A stretch of DNA of 64,000 nt, from the NCBI GenBank assembly GCA_963281155.1, contig CAUJLY010000002.1, positions 7,440,001-7,504,000 of the forward strand, written 5' to 3'. Within the stretch, counting starts at the first letter, position 1. The number at the start of each line of letters is the position of its first letter. This document shows positions 46,531 to 58,097 of this stretch, in pieces. The translations under genes and the position numbers were made by a program. Source of the DNA: Rhabditophanes sp. KR3021 (Eukaryota > Nematoda > Chromadorea > Rhabditida > Alloionematidae). Under the pieces are notes generated by a model. That model was not told the origin of the DNA, did no database searches, and worked only from the letters and a program-made list of their open reading frames with translations.

Positions 46531-48988
46531 ATGCGATTTTTGGGGATACCGTTTGTATTTTTGCTGGCAGTTTTAGTACAAGCTGGAGATGATTATTATG
46601 AATTGTTAGGCATTAGTAGAGATGCCAATGACAGAAGTATTAGAAAAGGCTTTAAAAAGATGGCGCTTAAGTTCCATCCGGACAAACATCCCGTAAGTAT
46701 CTCCTATTTTTAATTAATTGATTTGATTGGTAGGATGACGAGGAAGCACACTCCAAGTTCATACAAATTAATCGTGCTTATGAAGTCCTTAAAGATGAAA
46801 CACTACGTAAGAAGTATGATGAACACGGTGAAGAAGGACTTGCTGATAACTTCCAAGGAGGCAATAAATACCAATCTTATGACTTTTATCAAAACAAGTT
46901 CGGGATCTATGACGATGATGTGGAAATCATCACTTTGGCTAGAGGCGACTTCCAACAAACGGTTTCGGAATCAGGGCAAATTTGGTTTGTCAACTTTTAT
47001 TCCACATTTTGCTCCCATTGCCACGAATTAGCTCCCACCTGGCGAGATATTGCCAAGGAGTTTGAAGGCATAATAAGGATTGGAGCTGTAAATTGTGCTG
47101 AAGACCCAGACTTGTGTATGAGTCAAAATATTAGAGGATATCCTTCTCTCGTTCTCTACCCAGCAGGTCAACTTTACAATGGGGAAAGAAGTTTCAAGAA
47201 GCTGTCTGAATTCGCGATGACCAAAGTCGTTTCTGAAGTCCATAAAGTAACTTTTAAAAATTATCTTGCTCTGAGTACTGAGTGGGTCAATTATGCTGGG
47301 AAAGGATGGATACTTGACTTTTGTGATGACCAAGAACATTGTATCAGCAAAGTTAATAAGAAAAAATTAGCTGCAATGGTTAGTCCTATGGTGAATGTTG
47401 GAAGCGTTAGATGCGTCGAAGGAGACCGTGACTTATTATGCAAAAAAATCAAACACAATGGCGTTGGATTCTTCAAATCTGGAAAAATAGATAAGGATTC
47501 AATGGTTGAATTGAATTCACTTGATCCTAAGGAAATTGCTAATGAAGTGTTGGACTTGCTCGACGACATCAACACCTTACAGCAAGAAGAATATAATGAG
47601 CTAGTTAACAATGAAAGAGAAACGACACAATCTTATTTGGTATATTTTGGCCTCAATTCAGCTAAAATTGAACAAGACCTAAAGAAATTACCCTTTTTGT
47701 TTCCAAATGTACACTTTAGAACAGTTAATTGCCAAGATCTAGCTGATAAGTGCAAGCAAGTCTACCTAGGCCAAAATAGTAGATTCGTTATGTTCAAAAG
47801 TGGAGGTGGATATGAAGTTAACTTTGCAAAGAGTAACTCAATCCATGAGACATCTATTTTTATAAGAGAAAGTTTGAAATCGAATGTATATTATCTTAAT
47901 CCAGAAGAATACGCAGCAGCCATTGACGATGGAACGATGTGGATGATTGATTATTTTACTTCTTGGTAACTTTGCATTTCTATTTTGATCATTAGCTTTA
48001 TTTCTAGGTGTGGACCCTGCCTCAAGCTTTTGAATGTAATGAGATCTATGCCTAATGATATTATGGGAAATCCCATTAGGATTGGGACTGTCGATTGTGA
48101 TATTCATAAGGACATTTGTCAAGGGTTGGGAATTTCAAGTTACCCCACTACCATTTTGTATTACAAAGGAAAGAAGTTTATCAATGTTGGTTTCCATCAA
48201 TTGCCACAAATTTTGGAATTTATTGAAGATGCACTTGATCCAGTCGTTGTTGCTGCCGATGATGCCATATTTGAAGAGATAGTTGCTAATAGAGAAGATG
48301 GAAAGATGGTGTTGGTAAGTGTAATTACGTTAAGCCTTCTAATTATTTATCATAGGTGGACTTCTTCTCTCCTTCATGTCCCCCATGCATTGAACTGGCT
48401 CCTCAATTCAGAAAATTAGCAAGACTTGTGAGAACAGATTACCCCGAATTTGAGTTTGTGACAGTTGACTGCATGGCAAATCAACAATTATGTAGCAAAC
48501 ACAAAGTTAACTCATACCCAAACATTAAATTGTTCAACAATAAAAAAGGTCAACCTTTAGAATATCCATCACACTTTTGGCGGGATACAAACTCAATGTT
48601 TACTTGGCTAATCAGAACCATCCCCTCCTCTGTCACTCCTATTGGAAACAACTTCGAGTCGAGTGTCTTAAATAGTGCCGAACCCACTCTAGTTGACTTC
48701 TTTTCACCATATTGTGGGCCATGCATCAACTTCGAACCTGTCTACAATAGAATTGCCAAAAAACTAAAAGGGATAGTGAATGTGGTGAAAGTAGATTGCA
48801 ATCAACATCAACACATTTGCCAAAATGCCGGAGTTTCTGCCTACCCTTCCGTCAGATATTACATTGGATCAAGAAATGGGGAGACTCAAAACCCATATGG
48901 TATTCCATTGCAGACATTTGATCAGCATTCTATCGTCTCGTGGGTACAAGATCAAGTCAAAAAACATATTACGCATAATGAGCTTTAA
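46531..48988 (+). CDS. dnj-27: ERdj5/DNAJC10, ER J-domain disulfide reductase
   Basis: This ER-lumen co-chaperone reduces wrong disulfides and hands clients to BiP for degradation. Exons are 46531-46692, 46734-47965, 48008-48314 and 48356-48988, giving 777 residues. A signal peptide ([14 protein letters not shown]) precedes the J domain ([21 protein letters not shown]). Thioredoxin domains follow with active sites CSHC, CGPC, CPPC and CGPC; the two inactive domains lie between the first and second. Human ERdj5 has CSHC, CPPC, CHPC and CGPC. The C-terminus ends HNEL, a plausible KDEL-type retrieval signal. Introns fall inside or beside the CxxC modules (the WCGPC codon for Trp is split). Identity is secure. 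Confidence 0.96.
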
Positions 48989-49169
48989 TTTATAATATTT
49001 AATTTTCTTTTTTTATTAAAGTTAGTAAAAATACATGTTTAAAGAATCTAATTTGATTGCACATATTTAAAACACCCAATAAATCAGACTTTAATGTCCT
49101 AACAGCTGCTATTTATTATTTGCTTAATCAATTTGCTGTAAATAATTAGCAGGCTTCGTTTAAACCTTT

Positions 49170-49260
49170 ACTCAAATGCATTATAAATCGTCGCATATTA
49201 AATTGACTCAATTGCACCATTATAATTCTTAGCATATTAAATTAACTCAATTCCACTGCC
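49170..49260. repeat. degenerate tandem repeat, about 2.5 units of 36-39 bp
   Basis: The word ACTCAA begins units at 49170, 49206 and 49245, and GCATATTAAATT recurs at 49193 and 49232. Units are AT-rich and partly diverged. It is likely a simple local duplication. Confidence 0.7.
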
Positions 49261-49298
49261 AAATTGCACCTCGTTCTGGGTGGTAGGATGTCAGTTCA

Positions 49299-49310
49299 TT
49301 CCGCGCGGAA
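49299..49310. promoter_or_regulatory. perfect palindrome TTCCGCGCGGAA
   Basis: A 12-bp perfect palindrome with an unusual GC core in AT-rich DNA, 259 nt upstream of the ATG of the TBRG1-like gene. It resembles an E2F site (TTTSGCGCSAAA) with two mismatches. Function is inferred only. Confidence 0.4.
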
Positions 49311-49569
49311 AGACACTCCAGAAATAAGTAAACAATTGGAGAGACGTGGTGACAAAAAGTTCCAAACGTTCATTATTTTCATATTCTCCTGTAGGAAGAT
49401 AGCGTAAGATAGCAAGATTTGCCTTTATTTGGATTCCTGTCCATACCCTCTTTTATATAATCAATTAATTATCGGCCATAACTATTATTACATTGCAAGT
49501 TTAGGTCCCATACATATTATACAAAACACACTACTGTAGTATAGATTTGTGTCAGTTGTGCGAATTGAC

Positions 49570-51370
49570 ATGGATTCTAAAAAATCATTATTGCCTACTA
49601 TGCCTCCACCTTCAAAGACAATAGCTAAAGGACCCTCCTCCTATTCCATTCCAACAACACCTATCCTTTACGGATCCACAACACCTACCCAAATTGCGAA
49701 TAAAAATGTTATACCAAGTGTTGCCCAAACCTATTCCGCACCGCCAACTCAAAGATCATACGTGACAGGAAAAGGGAGTGGCAATGGAAATAGAATAAAC
49801 TATTCAGTGCCAAAAAGACAAGTGGAAAGAGTTCCAGGTCAATTGACCGTAAAAGAACACATCCAAATGGAACAAAAAAGGTTGAATCAACAGAAGACGA
49901 CGGTTTGTGTGTATCAGACTGATGATTCCATCCCTCAAAATCAACAAATAAGCATTCAAGAGCAACAACAAAGGCAGCGAGAACAAGAAAGCGGTGTTTT
50001 GTTTGAGCCTGTCATTTCAAATACTACTAATTCACTACAAACCGCCCAACATACCAATACTACCAACAACGTTCCCAACACAAACTTAATAAATAACACA
50101 AACAATATTAATAACCAGAATGGCAATAACACCAATATTAACAATAATCAACCAAATAACAATCCACAACCCACAAACACCACCCCCCTCCTGCCATCTC
50201 CCGCTTCACGTCCAAGGGCAAATGCTGCTCCTCCAAAATTAACACCGGCCCAACAAAAGAAATTAGGAAGTCAAGGTGGTTCGGGAAAAGTGACAGCCAA
50301 ACGACAAATGGGTAAGCCTGAATCGAGTACCAAAAACGCCAAAGCTAAAAAAGCAACCCCGCCAACTCAAGTCATCAAAAACTTTGTGAGCAACAATCCA
50401 GAAGTAGTGATATCTACTCCTCACAAAGTTTACACTTACCACCAAACCTCTTCTGCCCCCCCAAAAGGCCATCTTGAGAGTGGACCACCACCACTCGTAA
50501 TGCACCAACCACCCAAAAAAATACCTAACGCCATATCTTATACCAATACATTGCCTGGAAACGGAACTGTGTATACTTCTAAACATGAAGTGCCACCTCT
50601 GCTGAAACCTCGCATCACTCAGGCTCAAAGTAGGCAGAAGGCAGAAGATGAGAAGTACGGGCAAAAGTTGATTTTGTTCAAAAAGACTGCCAAGAGTCTG
50701 GCATTTGTAAGTTGTGAAATGGGATAATTAGTATATATAAAGTGAATTGTTTCAGAAAAATGCTGCTCTTTGCGATGAAGTTTCACGCCTCAACCATAGA
50801 ATAAACACAATAGTAGATGAACGCAAAGTATTGGCCAAGAAGCTCCAGCACAACGAACGAAACAGGATAAGGAGACTGATGACCCAATTCAAAAAGGAAG
50901 AACAAGCTCTGTTGGCAACGGCCCAAGCCAATAATTTGAATTTAAAGAACGGCCTCTCCTCCAATTCATTGTCTCCTTCGACCACAACAACCAGACCACC
51001 TTCCACGTCTAGCAGCACAACAAGTCATTCCCTCAAGTCCCGCCTAATAAATAGTGGAAGGGCGAAGAAGAAGGAATTGGAGGGGAGTGAGGTGAAGAAT
51101 GTGAGTAACATGAATAGTATAAACAACACCACTCCCATAAATAACATCCACTCTCACCAGGTGCCGCAACAACAAATTCTATACGACTATCAACACCCAA
51201 ACATGCTTCACCATCCATCACCTCATCTCATCCACCAACACCAAGGTATAACTATTCACCACCAACAAATGCTACGTCCACCACCACCCCAACCTCTTCC
51301 TCAACAACCACACGACCCACAAAAACCATACTTCGAAGACCATCTTCAACTAGAATCGCAACAAGTATAA
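49570..51370 (+). CDS. TBRG1/INO80E-like chromatin protein with low-complexity arms
   Basis: Exons 49570-50706 and 50756-51370 give 583 residues. The one ordered block spans the intron: KYGQKLILFKKTAKSLAF then NAALCDEVSRLNHRI and DERKVLAKKL. This resembles the N-terminal helical block of TBRG1 (NIAM) and INO80 complex subunit E, where a short Tyr/Lys-rich helix leads into NAAICDEIARLEEK and a coiled coil. Both arms are low complexity: Pro/Ser/Thr and Asn-rich before it, His/Gln/Pro-rich after. No FYRN/FYRC domain is visible, unlike TBRG1. A role in a chromatin remodelling complex is inference. Confidence 0.75.
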
Positions 51371-51639
51371 AGGATTTTCAAAAGTAAAACCAAATTACAT
51401 TCGATCTCTCTGAACATAACCAAATCATAAATACATATTATTCTAAACAATAAACATACATTTATATAGATATAAAAAAAGACCTTTTATTCATCAAAAA
51501 TAAAGAAGCGAAAAAGTGATATTATTATTTAGAAATCGCAAATAAGTTTGCAATTAATTTTTGATAGACAAATACAAAGGGGAAGGTGTGTGTGTGGGGG
51601 GTGACATTGAATGTGACGATAGTACATAGGAACACACGT
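51371..51639. other. short intergenic, convergent 3' ends
   Basis: Holds the 3' ends of the TBRG1-like gene and CDK1. AATAAA-like signals occur in both orientations. Nothing else was seen. Confidence 0.5.
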
Positions 51640-52709
51640 TCAGTCGTACTTCTTCAACACCAACTCCCCATCCCAATCTCCAGCAGGCAGTCTGGTTTTG
51701 TCGAGACTGTTGAAGTAAGGATGTCTGAGGGCTTTTCTCATGTCGCAGCGTGAGTTTGGCTCGTAGACGAGGAGGTCGTTTAGTAGGTCTACGCCGTCTT
51801 TGCCTAGATACTTGTGGTACTTGGCACCTAGGTCTACTCGAGCCCAGCGTGGGTAAGTGGGGGACCAGTTGGAGAGCTGAGACACTCCTGGCCAATTGTC
51901 CTCCACCGCTGTTCCCATCGTCCTAGAAGAGAGAGTAGTTGAGTGGAGGTGTGAAGAGTGAACTTACTTGAAAATCCTGAACAACTGATCAATCTCTGAA
52001 TCGCCTTGAAACAAAGGCTTTTTGGTAGCCATCTCGGCAAAGATGCACCCAACACTCCAATTGTCCACCCCATGCGAGTATCTCTTGACACCAAGTATAA
52101 TTTCAGGAGCTCGATACCACAACGTAACTATTTCATGCGTATACGCTCTCAAAGGAATACCAATCGTTCGTGCCAACCCAAAGTCAGCTATCTTGAGGAC
52201 GCCCTTGCCATCGACTAGCAAGTTTTGAGGTTTCAAGTCGCGGTGGAAGACGCGTCGTTGGTGGGCGTAGCACATGCCTTGGCACATTTGGTACATGAAG
52301 GACTGTATCAGTTTGGGGTCCATCAACTCCTTTTCCGGAATCTGGTCGAAGTACTTTTTGAGATCCATGTCCAAAAATTCAAACACCAAATACAGCCGCT
52401 GATGCTCCATGATGACAGCTTCCAGAAAAACAACATTGGGATGCTCGAGTTCTTTGAGGATGGCGATTTCACGGGCACTCGTCGACGGAATCCCTTCCAC
52501 CTCTTGTTCCAGGCGAATCTTCTTCAAACAAACTGTCCTGCCCGAGGCGATGTGAATGCTTTTAAACACAATACCATACGTACCTACAATATGCGTCAGG
52601 CATTAAACACAACCCCTATCTACTTACCTTCACCAACTTTTTCTAACCGTAAATACTCATCCAAACGAGCTTTCAGCGGATTAATCGCCTTCGACTTTTT
52701 GTGGGTCAT
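51640..52709 (-). CDS. cdk-1: cyclin-dependent kinase 1 (CDK1), PSTSARE variant
   Basis: CDK1 with cyclin B drives entry into mitosis. Exons are 52709-52628, 52583-51968 and 51922-51640, giving 326 residues. An N-terminal extension of about 17 basic residues precedes the kinase domain. Present are the inhibitory Thr-Tyr in GEGTYGIVF, the catalytic [17 protein letters not shown], the activating Thr in [16 protein letters not shown], and the CDK1-specific [18 protein letters not shown]. The cyclin-binding helix reads PSTSARE in place of PSTAIRE. Introns are 44 and 45 nt. The assignment to CDK1 rather than CDK2 or CDK5 rests on the [12 protein letters not shown] block and is strong but not proven. 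Confidence 0.9.
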
Positions 52710-53098
52710 TTTGGAAGTTTTGCTGAAAGTAGAAATTGGTCAAGCTGAATGGTGTGGATGAAAGTGGAAAAGATTCCTTGGAGGGAGGGGAAAAGGTGAA
52801 AATGGAGGAAAGTGATGACCCTACACATCAGTAATCGAAATGTACAAAGGGTGGTGGTGTGTAGGTCAGTCGAAAAATGGGCATAAATTGAATGGGTTGG
52901 TAAGCGCGTCTTGTTAACAGGCCGTCGTTCTGAGATTGTTTAGTGGAAGGAGATGTATTTAAAAAGAGAAAGACTTAGAGGTTGGTGTTGGTTAAGAAAG
53001 TAAAATATCCTAACAAAAAGACTAAATTGAGCAAGTATATTACTCTTAATGGGTGTAGGAGCACTAATCAGTCGCCAGAAAATTAAGACTACATATTA
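52710..53098. promoter_or_regulatory. CDK1 upstream region, nothing specific
   Basis: A purine-rich stretch (52770-52810) and a GT-rich stretch near 52850 lie just upstream of CDK1. I recognised no specific site. Confidence 0.4.
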
Positions 53099-53365
53099 AT
53101 GTGTGCTTTAGTCAGTAATATTTACATAGTTCTTCGAAGTGTGGCCTTTATTTTGGTAGACAACAAATACATACACCAATTTCTTTTATACAATTTAAAC
53201 TGTCTGGTGTTGTATGCAAAATTGGTTAAACAGTATGATAATGAGTCTCTTAAAGAATGGACTTGCATCCAAAAGTACATTCAAATTTGGGATCAGTGTT
53301 TGGCAAATAAAATTCAGGGTATCCTTCGATATTACTTCTATTTTTTGAATGAGACAGTGAAATAG
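53099..53365 (+). CDS. hypothetical small protein, 88 residues
   Basis: An open frame from ATG at 53099. The N-terminal half is hydrophobic (YIVLRSVAFILVD, LYNLNCLVLYAKLV). The rest is polar and aromatic (WTCIQKYIQIWDQCLANKI). No family is recognised. Composition is similar to the surrounding AT-rich DNA, so it may be a chance frame. Confidence 0.3.
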   Translation: MCALVSNIYIVLRSVAFILVDNKYIHQFLLYNLNCLVLYAKLVKQYDNESLKEWTCIQKYIQIWDQCLANKIQGILRYYFYFLNETVK

Positions 53366-53538
53366 AGTGTATTCGTTACATTCGCCAACCCAATCTAGCC
53401 GCCATTTCACATTAGAAGAGACACTTGTACAATAAAACTCTCAACGCGACATTATTTGAGCGTTTCCATTGTAATCAGATTGTGATTTAAACATAAATTC
53501 GATTTATTTTGTGGAACTGATAAATAAAAAGACATAAT

Positions 53539-55271
53539 ATGTCTGGTATCAAGAAGCATACTAGTGCGGGTAAGTTATTTCCACTTTCGATACTTCTAAT
53601 CAACTTTATCTAATTCAGATTATAAACGCTCCACAGCAGCAGAGGACCTTTCGAGAATTTCGGAAGAATGTGTCCTGACGTCTCATGAAAACTCTCTTTC
53701 CTCTAATCCCAGCAAGACACACCACAAACCCTCCTCCGCCACTCTCTCCACCAAGTCTGCTTCCAAAACACACTTGCATGAAAGTCGTGGCGACAGCGAA
53801 GTCTTTTGCGACAGCAGAGAGTTCAAGAATGGAGGTTCTTTCGTAAATAGACTGAATGCGGACCAGAAAGCGAGTGTGCAGGAAAACGCTTTTCTCAAGG
53901 AAGATCCTCGCTTTGACAACTCGAAACAGATAAAGGAACATAGTTGGGAGCCGTCCGTTTACAACTATAGTTCGCCTCAATTTGAAGATGGTCTGCCCAA
54001 CAACGAAACCCCACGCAGGAGTAGTGGAGTCGGCACCAAGGAGAGAAGGAGTTCGGTGCGAAGTTTTAAAAATGAATCGGATAAAAAGGAGGAAGAGCCT
54101 AAATATTGTACCTCGACCCCTATTCGTAAGTGTTCTTTTTAAACAATCAAAGTTAATATTTGCAGGTGAATCTAACTTGCATGAAAGTCAATTGTTTGGA
54201 AATGCTCCGAATATCTCCACCATTGCAGTGGACAATTCAGTCCTTTTCCATGACTTCATGAGCTTGCTTTCTGCAAAAAGCAGAAAATTAAATGTTGACG
54301 ATTGCTTGAGGAAGATCTCTCAAAAACCAGCCCGTACCGCCTCCTCCTTCCGCAACAGCGAAGCCAATCCAAGGACTTTGGTTATTGATGAATCCATCAT
54401 CCATTGTGGAATCATTCCTGAAACGTGTGAGAGTACGGTTGGGCTTGATGTGCACAATTATTCAGCCTCCGCACTTACCATCAAAATAGGAACCAAAATA
54501 AAAGAGTCGGCCTTTCAGTTTGAGGATGCACTTGACAAACGAGACTACTCATTCGTGTTACCTGGCCAGACATCAAAAAACATCGGGATCACCTTCTGCC
54601 CAAACAAATGTGGAATGTTTCAGGATACTCTGTACTTCTACTACGGCAACAGCGCCATCTCCCTCAAACCTAAAAAGAAAGTCAATATGGCAGGCATTTG
54701 CGGGGCAGCTAAAGCTGTAGTCGACTTACAAGCCACTGCCATCCCTTTAGTCAAATGCTCTAACTTGATGATCGACGAGTATTTGTTTAGGAGTTCTTTT
54801 CACATAAAGAAGTTTGCTTTTGTTTTGAAGAATCCATCCAATCTGAGAGCGTTTGTTGTCCTCCTACCCTTTTCAATTAACTCGAGTTCAAAAGATTGCA
54901 CCATCATTAGAAGCGGAGTTTCTTTCTCAACTGGAACTCACTTTGTCATGGACCCTAAGGGGAAAGTCATTGTTGAGGTTCGGCATTCAATGGCCGAGAT
55001 GAAAGAATTGGTCCGAAGCAGTGAGTCCAATCTTAATGAAATCTTCCGCATCGTAATCCTGAGTGGAGATGAATTGCAACGTCTCCGTCTTCGTCAATCT
55101 GAAGTGGGCAAGAATGACAAATATTGCTTCGAAGGCCAATCTCTAACCGACATTCCATTCGCCAATGAAAGCGACCCTCCGACCATTGTCTCAGCTGACA
55201 TCAATATTGAGGGAAAGATATTAGAAAAATCTATCCACAGAACCATTATTAGCTTCTGTCTACAGACTTAA
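53539..55271 (+). CDS. SPD-2/CEP192-like centrosomal protein (ASH domain)
   Basis: Exons 53539-53569, 53619-54125 and 54166-55271 give 547 residues. The first 200 residues are Ser/Lys-rich and disordered. From about residue 290 a beta-sandwich begins (LVIDESIIHCGIIPETCEST, VHNYSASALTIKIG), with the pattern of ASH/MSP-like domains (a strand, then a G-x-I-x-P turn, then a beta-rich N-Y/N-S-x block), and a second one follows (FHIKKFAFVLKNPSNLRAF). Such domains target proteins to centrosomes and cilia, as in SPD-2, CEP192 and hydin. The SPD-2 identity is a reasoned guess; the domain type is better supported. Confidence 0.6.
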
Positions 55272-55573
55272 ATGAATCTGTAACTTGGTATGGTGGCACA
55301 TAAATGTCTTCATACTCAACATTTCTGCCTTTTAATTATATAAATAAATTTTTTGGAAACCATCCTCTTGCCAATGTCTTGTTCTTTAAGCTTCAAATTT
55401 ACTACAAACTATCTTACTACGATAGACAGAACACTTCAGTTGGTAGTATGTGTATTGGTAATAAAAGCCATGTCAACCCTGATTGATGAGTTGATCCTGG
55501 TGTCTTGTATGAGTTAGTTTGATATTCTAATACCAATTAAGGACATTTGTGTGTTGTTTGGAGAAGAGTCAGG

Positions 55574-56950
55574 ATGGCAAGGAGAACCTTTAGGATAGCG
55601 TAAGTCACCTTCCTGGGCCACTTTATAAAGGGGACCTTTAGTTTAGTTTCAGACTTCTTTTGCCCAAATACAGGTGGCATTGAGACGCATTTGTACTTTT
55701 TGTCCAAATGTCTTCTCAACAATGGACACAAGGTGATCATGATAACACGGCAGTACGGAAAACGGAAAGGCCTTCACATCCTAAGTACGGGTTTAAAAGT
55801 TTATTACTTGCCTTTGATTGTGACGCCGATCGGAGTGACTTTAGCCACCTCAGTGGCTGGTTTTCCCTGGATTCGGAATATCCTATTAGAAGAAGCCATT
55901 CAAATAGTGCATTCCCATTCAGTAAGTTCAAAATACAAATCAATTAATCTAATTATGAATCTTAAGAGCTTTTCAACACTGGCCATGGAGTGCATATTTT
56001 GGGCTTTGCCATTGAAGATCAAAACAGTCCTGACAGATCATTCGTTGATGGGATTGTCTGACTTGAGTTCTGTTTTGGTGAACTCATTGTATCTACGTTA
56101 CCTCGTCCCTACAGTCAACAAAGCCATATGTGTTTCATACGCTCATAAGGAGAATTTATTTATACGATGCAAACTCAAACAACAAGACATCTATGTCATT
56201 CCAAATGCCATAGATACTCACCTTTTCAAACCTGATCCCAAACAATTTTATGGCAATCAAACGACAATTGTAATAGCTGGGCGTTTGGTTTATCGAAAAG
56301 GGGCAGATTTATTAAAGTATGTCATTCCGAAGGTTTGTAGGGAACATCCATCAGTTAGATTCGTCGTTGCTGGCGATGGTCCTAAGAGAATCGATATTGA
56401 GGAGATGAGAGAAAAGAATAATTTGTTCGATAGGGTTATGATGTTAGGAATGGTGCCACATGACCAAGTCAATCAAGTCTTGGTCAAAGGTCAAATTTTT
56501 TTAAACACTTCCCTGACAGAAGCTTTTTGCATGGCGATTGTGGAGGCGGCTTCATGTGGCTTGCATGTCATCTCAACGACTGTAGGCGGTATTCCTGAAG
56601 TATTACCTCCCGACATGGTCACCAAAGTTGATGTAGACGTTGACTCCATAGTCCAGGCCTGTCTCGAAGCCATCCATCTCCGTGAATCCGGCAAGTTGCT
56701 ACATCCAGAAGCAAAACACAAAATAGTTGCTCCTATGTACAATTGGGGAGATGTGACGAGGAGGACGGAAATAGTTTACAACGATCTACAAAAAGACCCT
56801 GAAAGAAGTTCGTGGGATCATATCAATATATTTAAAAACGCCGGTTTATGCTTTTCTTTGAACTGGATAGGTGTTTACATTCTAATTCATTGCCTTGCCT
56901 TTCTTATGAACATCTTTATTCCTATTAAAAAGGAGAAGAAAAATAAATAA
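55574..56950 (+). CDS. piga-1: PIG-A, GPI-GlcNAc transferase catalytic subunit
   Basis: PIG-A transfers GlcNAc to phosphatidylinositol on the cytosolic face of the ER, the first step of GPI anchor synthesis. The first exon (55574-55599) encodes MARRTFRIA and joins after a 42-nt intron to 55642-56950, which restores LVSDFFCPNTGGIETH, the expected start of the GT4 domain. The total is 444 residues. Other motifs are KVYYLPL, VFTDHS-like VLTDHSLMGL, VIPNAIDTHLFKPD, VIAGRLVYRKGADLL and the E-x7-E of EAFCMAIVEAASCG. A C-terminal membrane helix (WIGVYILIHCLAFLMNIFI) is followed by a lysine-rich tail. The next gene starts 95 nt downstream on the same strand. Confidence 0.95.
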
Positions 56951-57045
56951 ATTGAATTTGTGATTGTGGAAAATAGAATCTGTATAAGTTGTTTCTTACT
57001 TGTGTACTTTTAAATTATTGTTATTTTTTAAAAATAAACATTTAG

Positions 57046-57942
57046 ATGTTGCGTGGTTTGTTGGTTAAGAATTTGGCTTTGAATGTCAGAGCATTTGCTG
57101 CTACGCCTTCGAAAGGACCTTTAATTGTGGAAAGATTGCAAGATGAGAATAAAGGTTAGTAAGGTTGATGATACAAGCTATTCACCGCTATAATTGTAGG
57201 AATCGTACTTCTAAAGTTGTACAAGCCAGAGACCAAAAACGCGATCTCGAAATTACTGCTCGAACAGCTGGTCCAAACGCTTGATGACTTGAAATTCGAC
57301 AAAGACGCGCGTGTAGTAATCTTGAAAAGTGACGTGGCGGGAACTTTCTGCACTGGAGCAGATTTGAAAGAACGCAAATTGATGCCAGTCGAGGACGTGC
57401 CAAAATTTGTTGACAAACTCAGAAAGATGACTGTTTCCTTGTCTTCATTGCCTATTCCAGTGATTGCTGTCATTGATGGATATGCTTTAGGGGGTGGGTT
57501 AGAGATAGCATTGTCTTGTGACATCAGAATAGCGGAAGCTAAATCGAAATTGGGCTTAGTCGAGACTAAATTGGCCATCATTCCCGGAGCTGGAGGCACA
57601 CAGAGGTTAATCAGAGCTGTTGGTGTTTCCAAAGCCAAAGAATTAATCTACACGGCTAAGATGATTGGCGCCAAAGAGGCCGAATCAATTGGGTTAATCA
57701 ATCATTGTGTAGAAGGCGATGCTACAGCCAAAGCCTTTGAAATGGCCAAGCAAATTATTAAAAACGGACCGATCGCCATCAAATTAGCTAAAATTGCTAT
57801 TGATGAAGGAAGTGAAGTTAGTATTAGCCATGGATTCAAATTTGAACAGCAATGCTACGCACAAGTCATACCGACTCTTGACAGAATTGAAGGCTTGAAG
57901 GCTTTTGCCGAAAAAAGAACCCCAGTTTACAAAGGACATTAA
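57046..57942 (+). CDS. AUH-type methylglutaconyl-CoA hydratase (mitochondrial crotonase)
   Basis: AUH hydrates 3-methylglutaconyl-CoA in leucine breakdown in mitochondria. Exons are 57046-57154 and 57200-57942, giving 283 residues. The N-terminal 35 residues are basic and hydrophobic, as for a mitochondrial targeting peptide. Crotonase motifs are FCTGADLKER, IDGYALGGGLEIAL, LVETKLAIIPGAGGTQRL (oxyanion hole and catalytic Glu region), CYAQVIPT and a C-terminal EKRTPVYKG. The combination matches AUH more closely than generic enoyl-CoA hydratase. The ATG directly follows AAACATTTAG, a splice acceptor, and PIG-A ends 95 nt upstream, so operon-style trans-splicing is possible. Confidence 0.92.
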
Positions 57943-58097
57943 AGACTATCGAATTTCAATGAAACAAAAATAAATTGTCCTCGGTCAAAATATATTTTCA
58001 TAACAATAAAAGTTTGATTCATCATCAATTTATTAAAATATAACATCTATACATAATAAGAAATCATACAATGGGGCTAACAAATAATGTAAGTATT

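Larger units (their letters stand above)
48989..49569. promoter_or_regulatory. intergenic region upstream of TBRG1-like gene
   Basis: Holds the DNAJC10 3' end, a degenerate tandem repeat (49170-49260) and a GC-only-core palindrome (49299-49310), both listed separately. No coding potential was seen. Confidence 0.5.

Noticed and set aside
55304..55486. 60-codon frame after the SPD-2-like gene
   Set aside because: Short, AT-driven composition, no motif.
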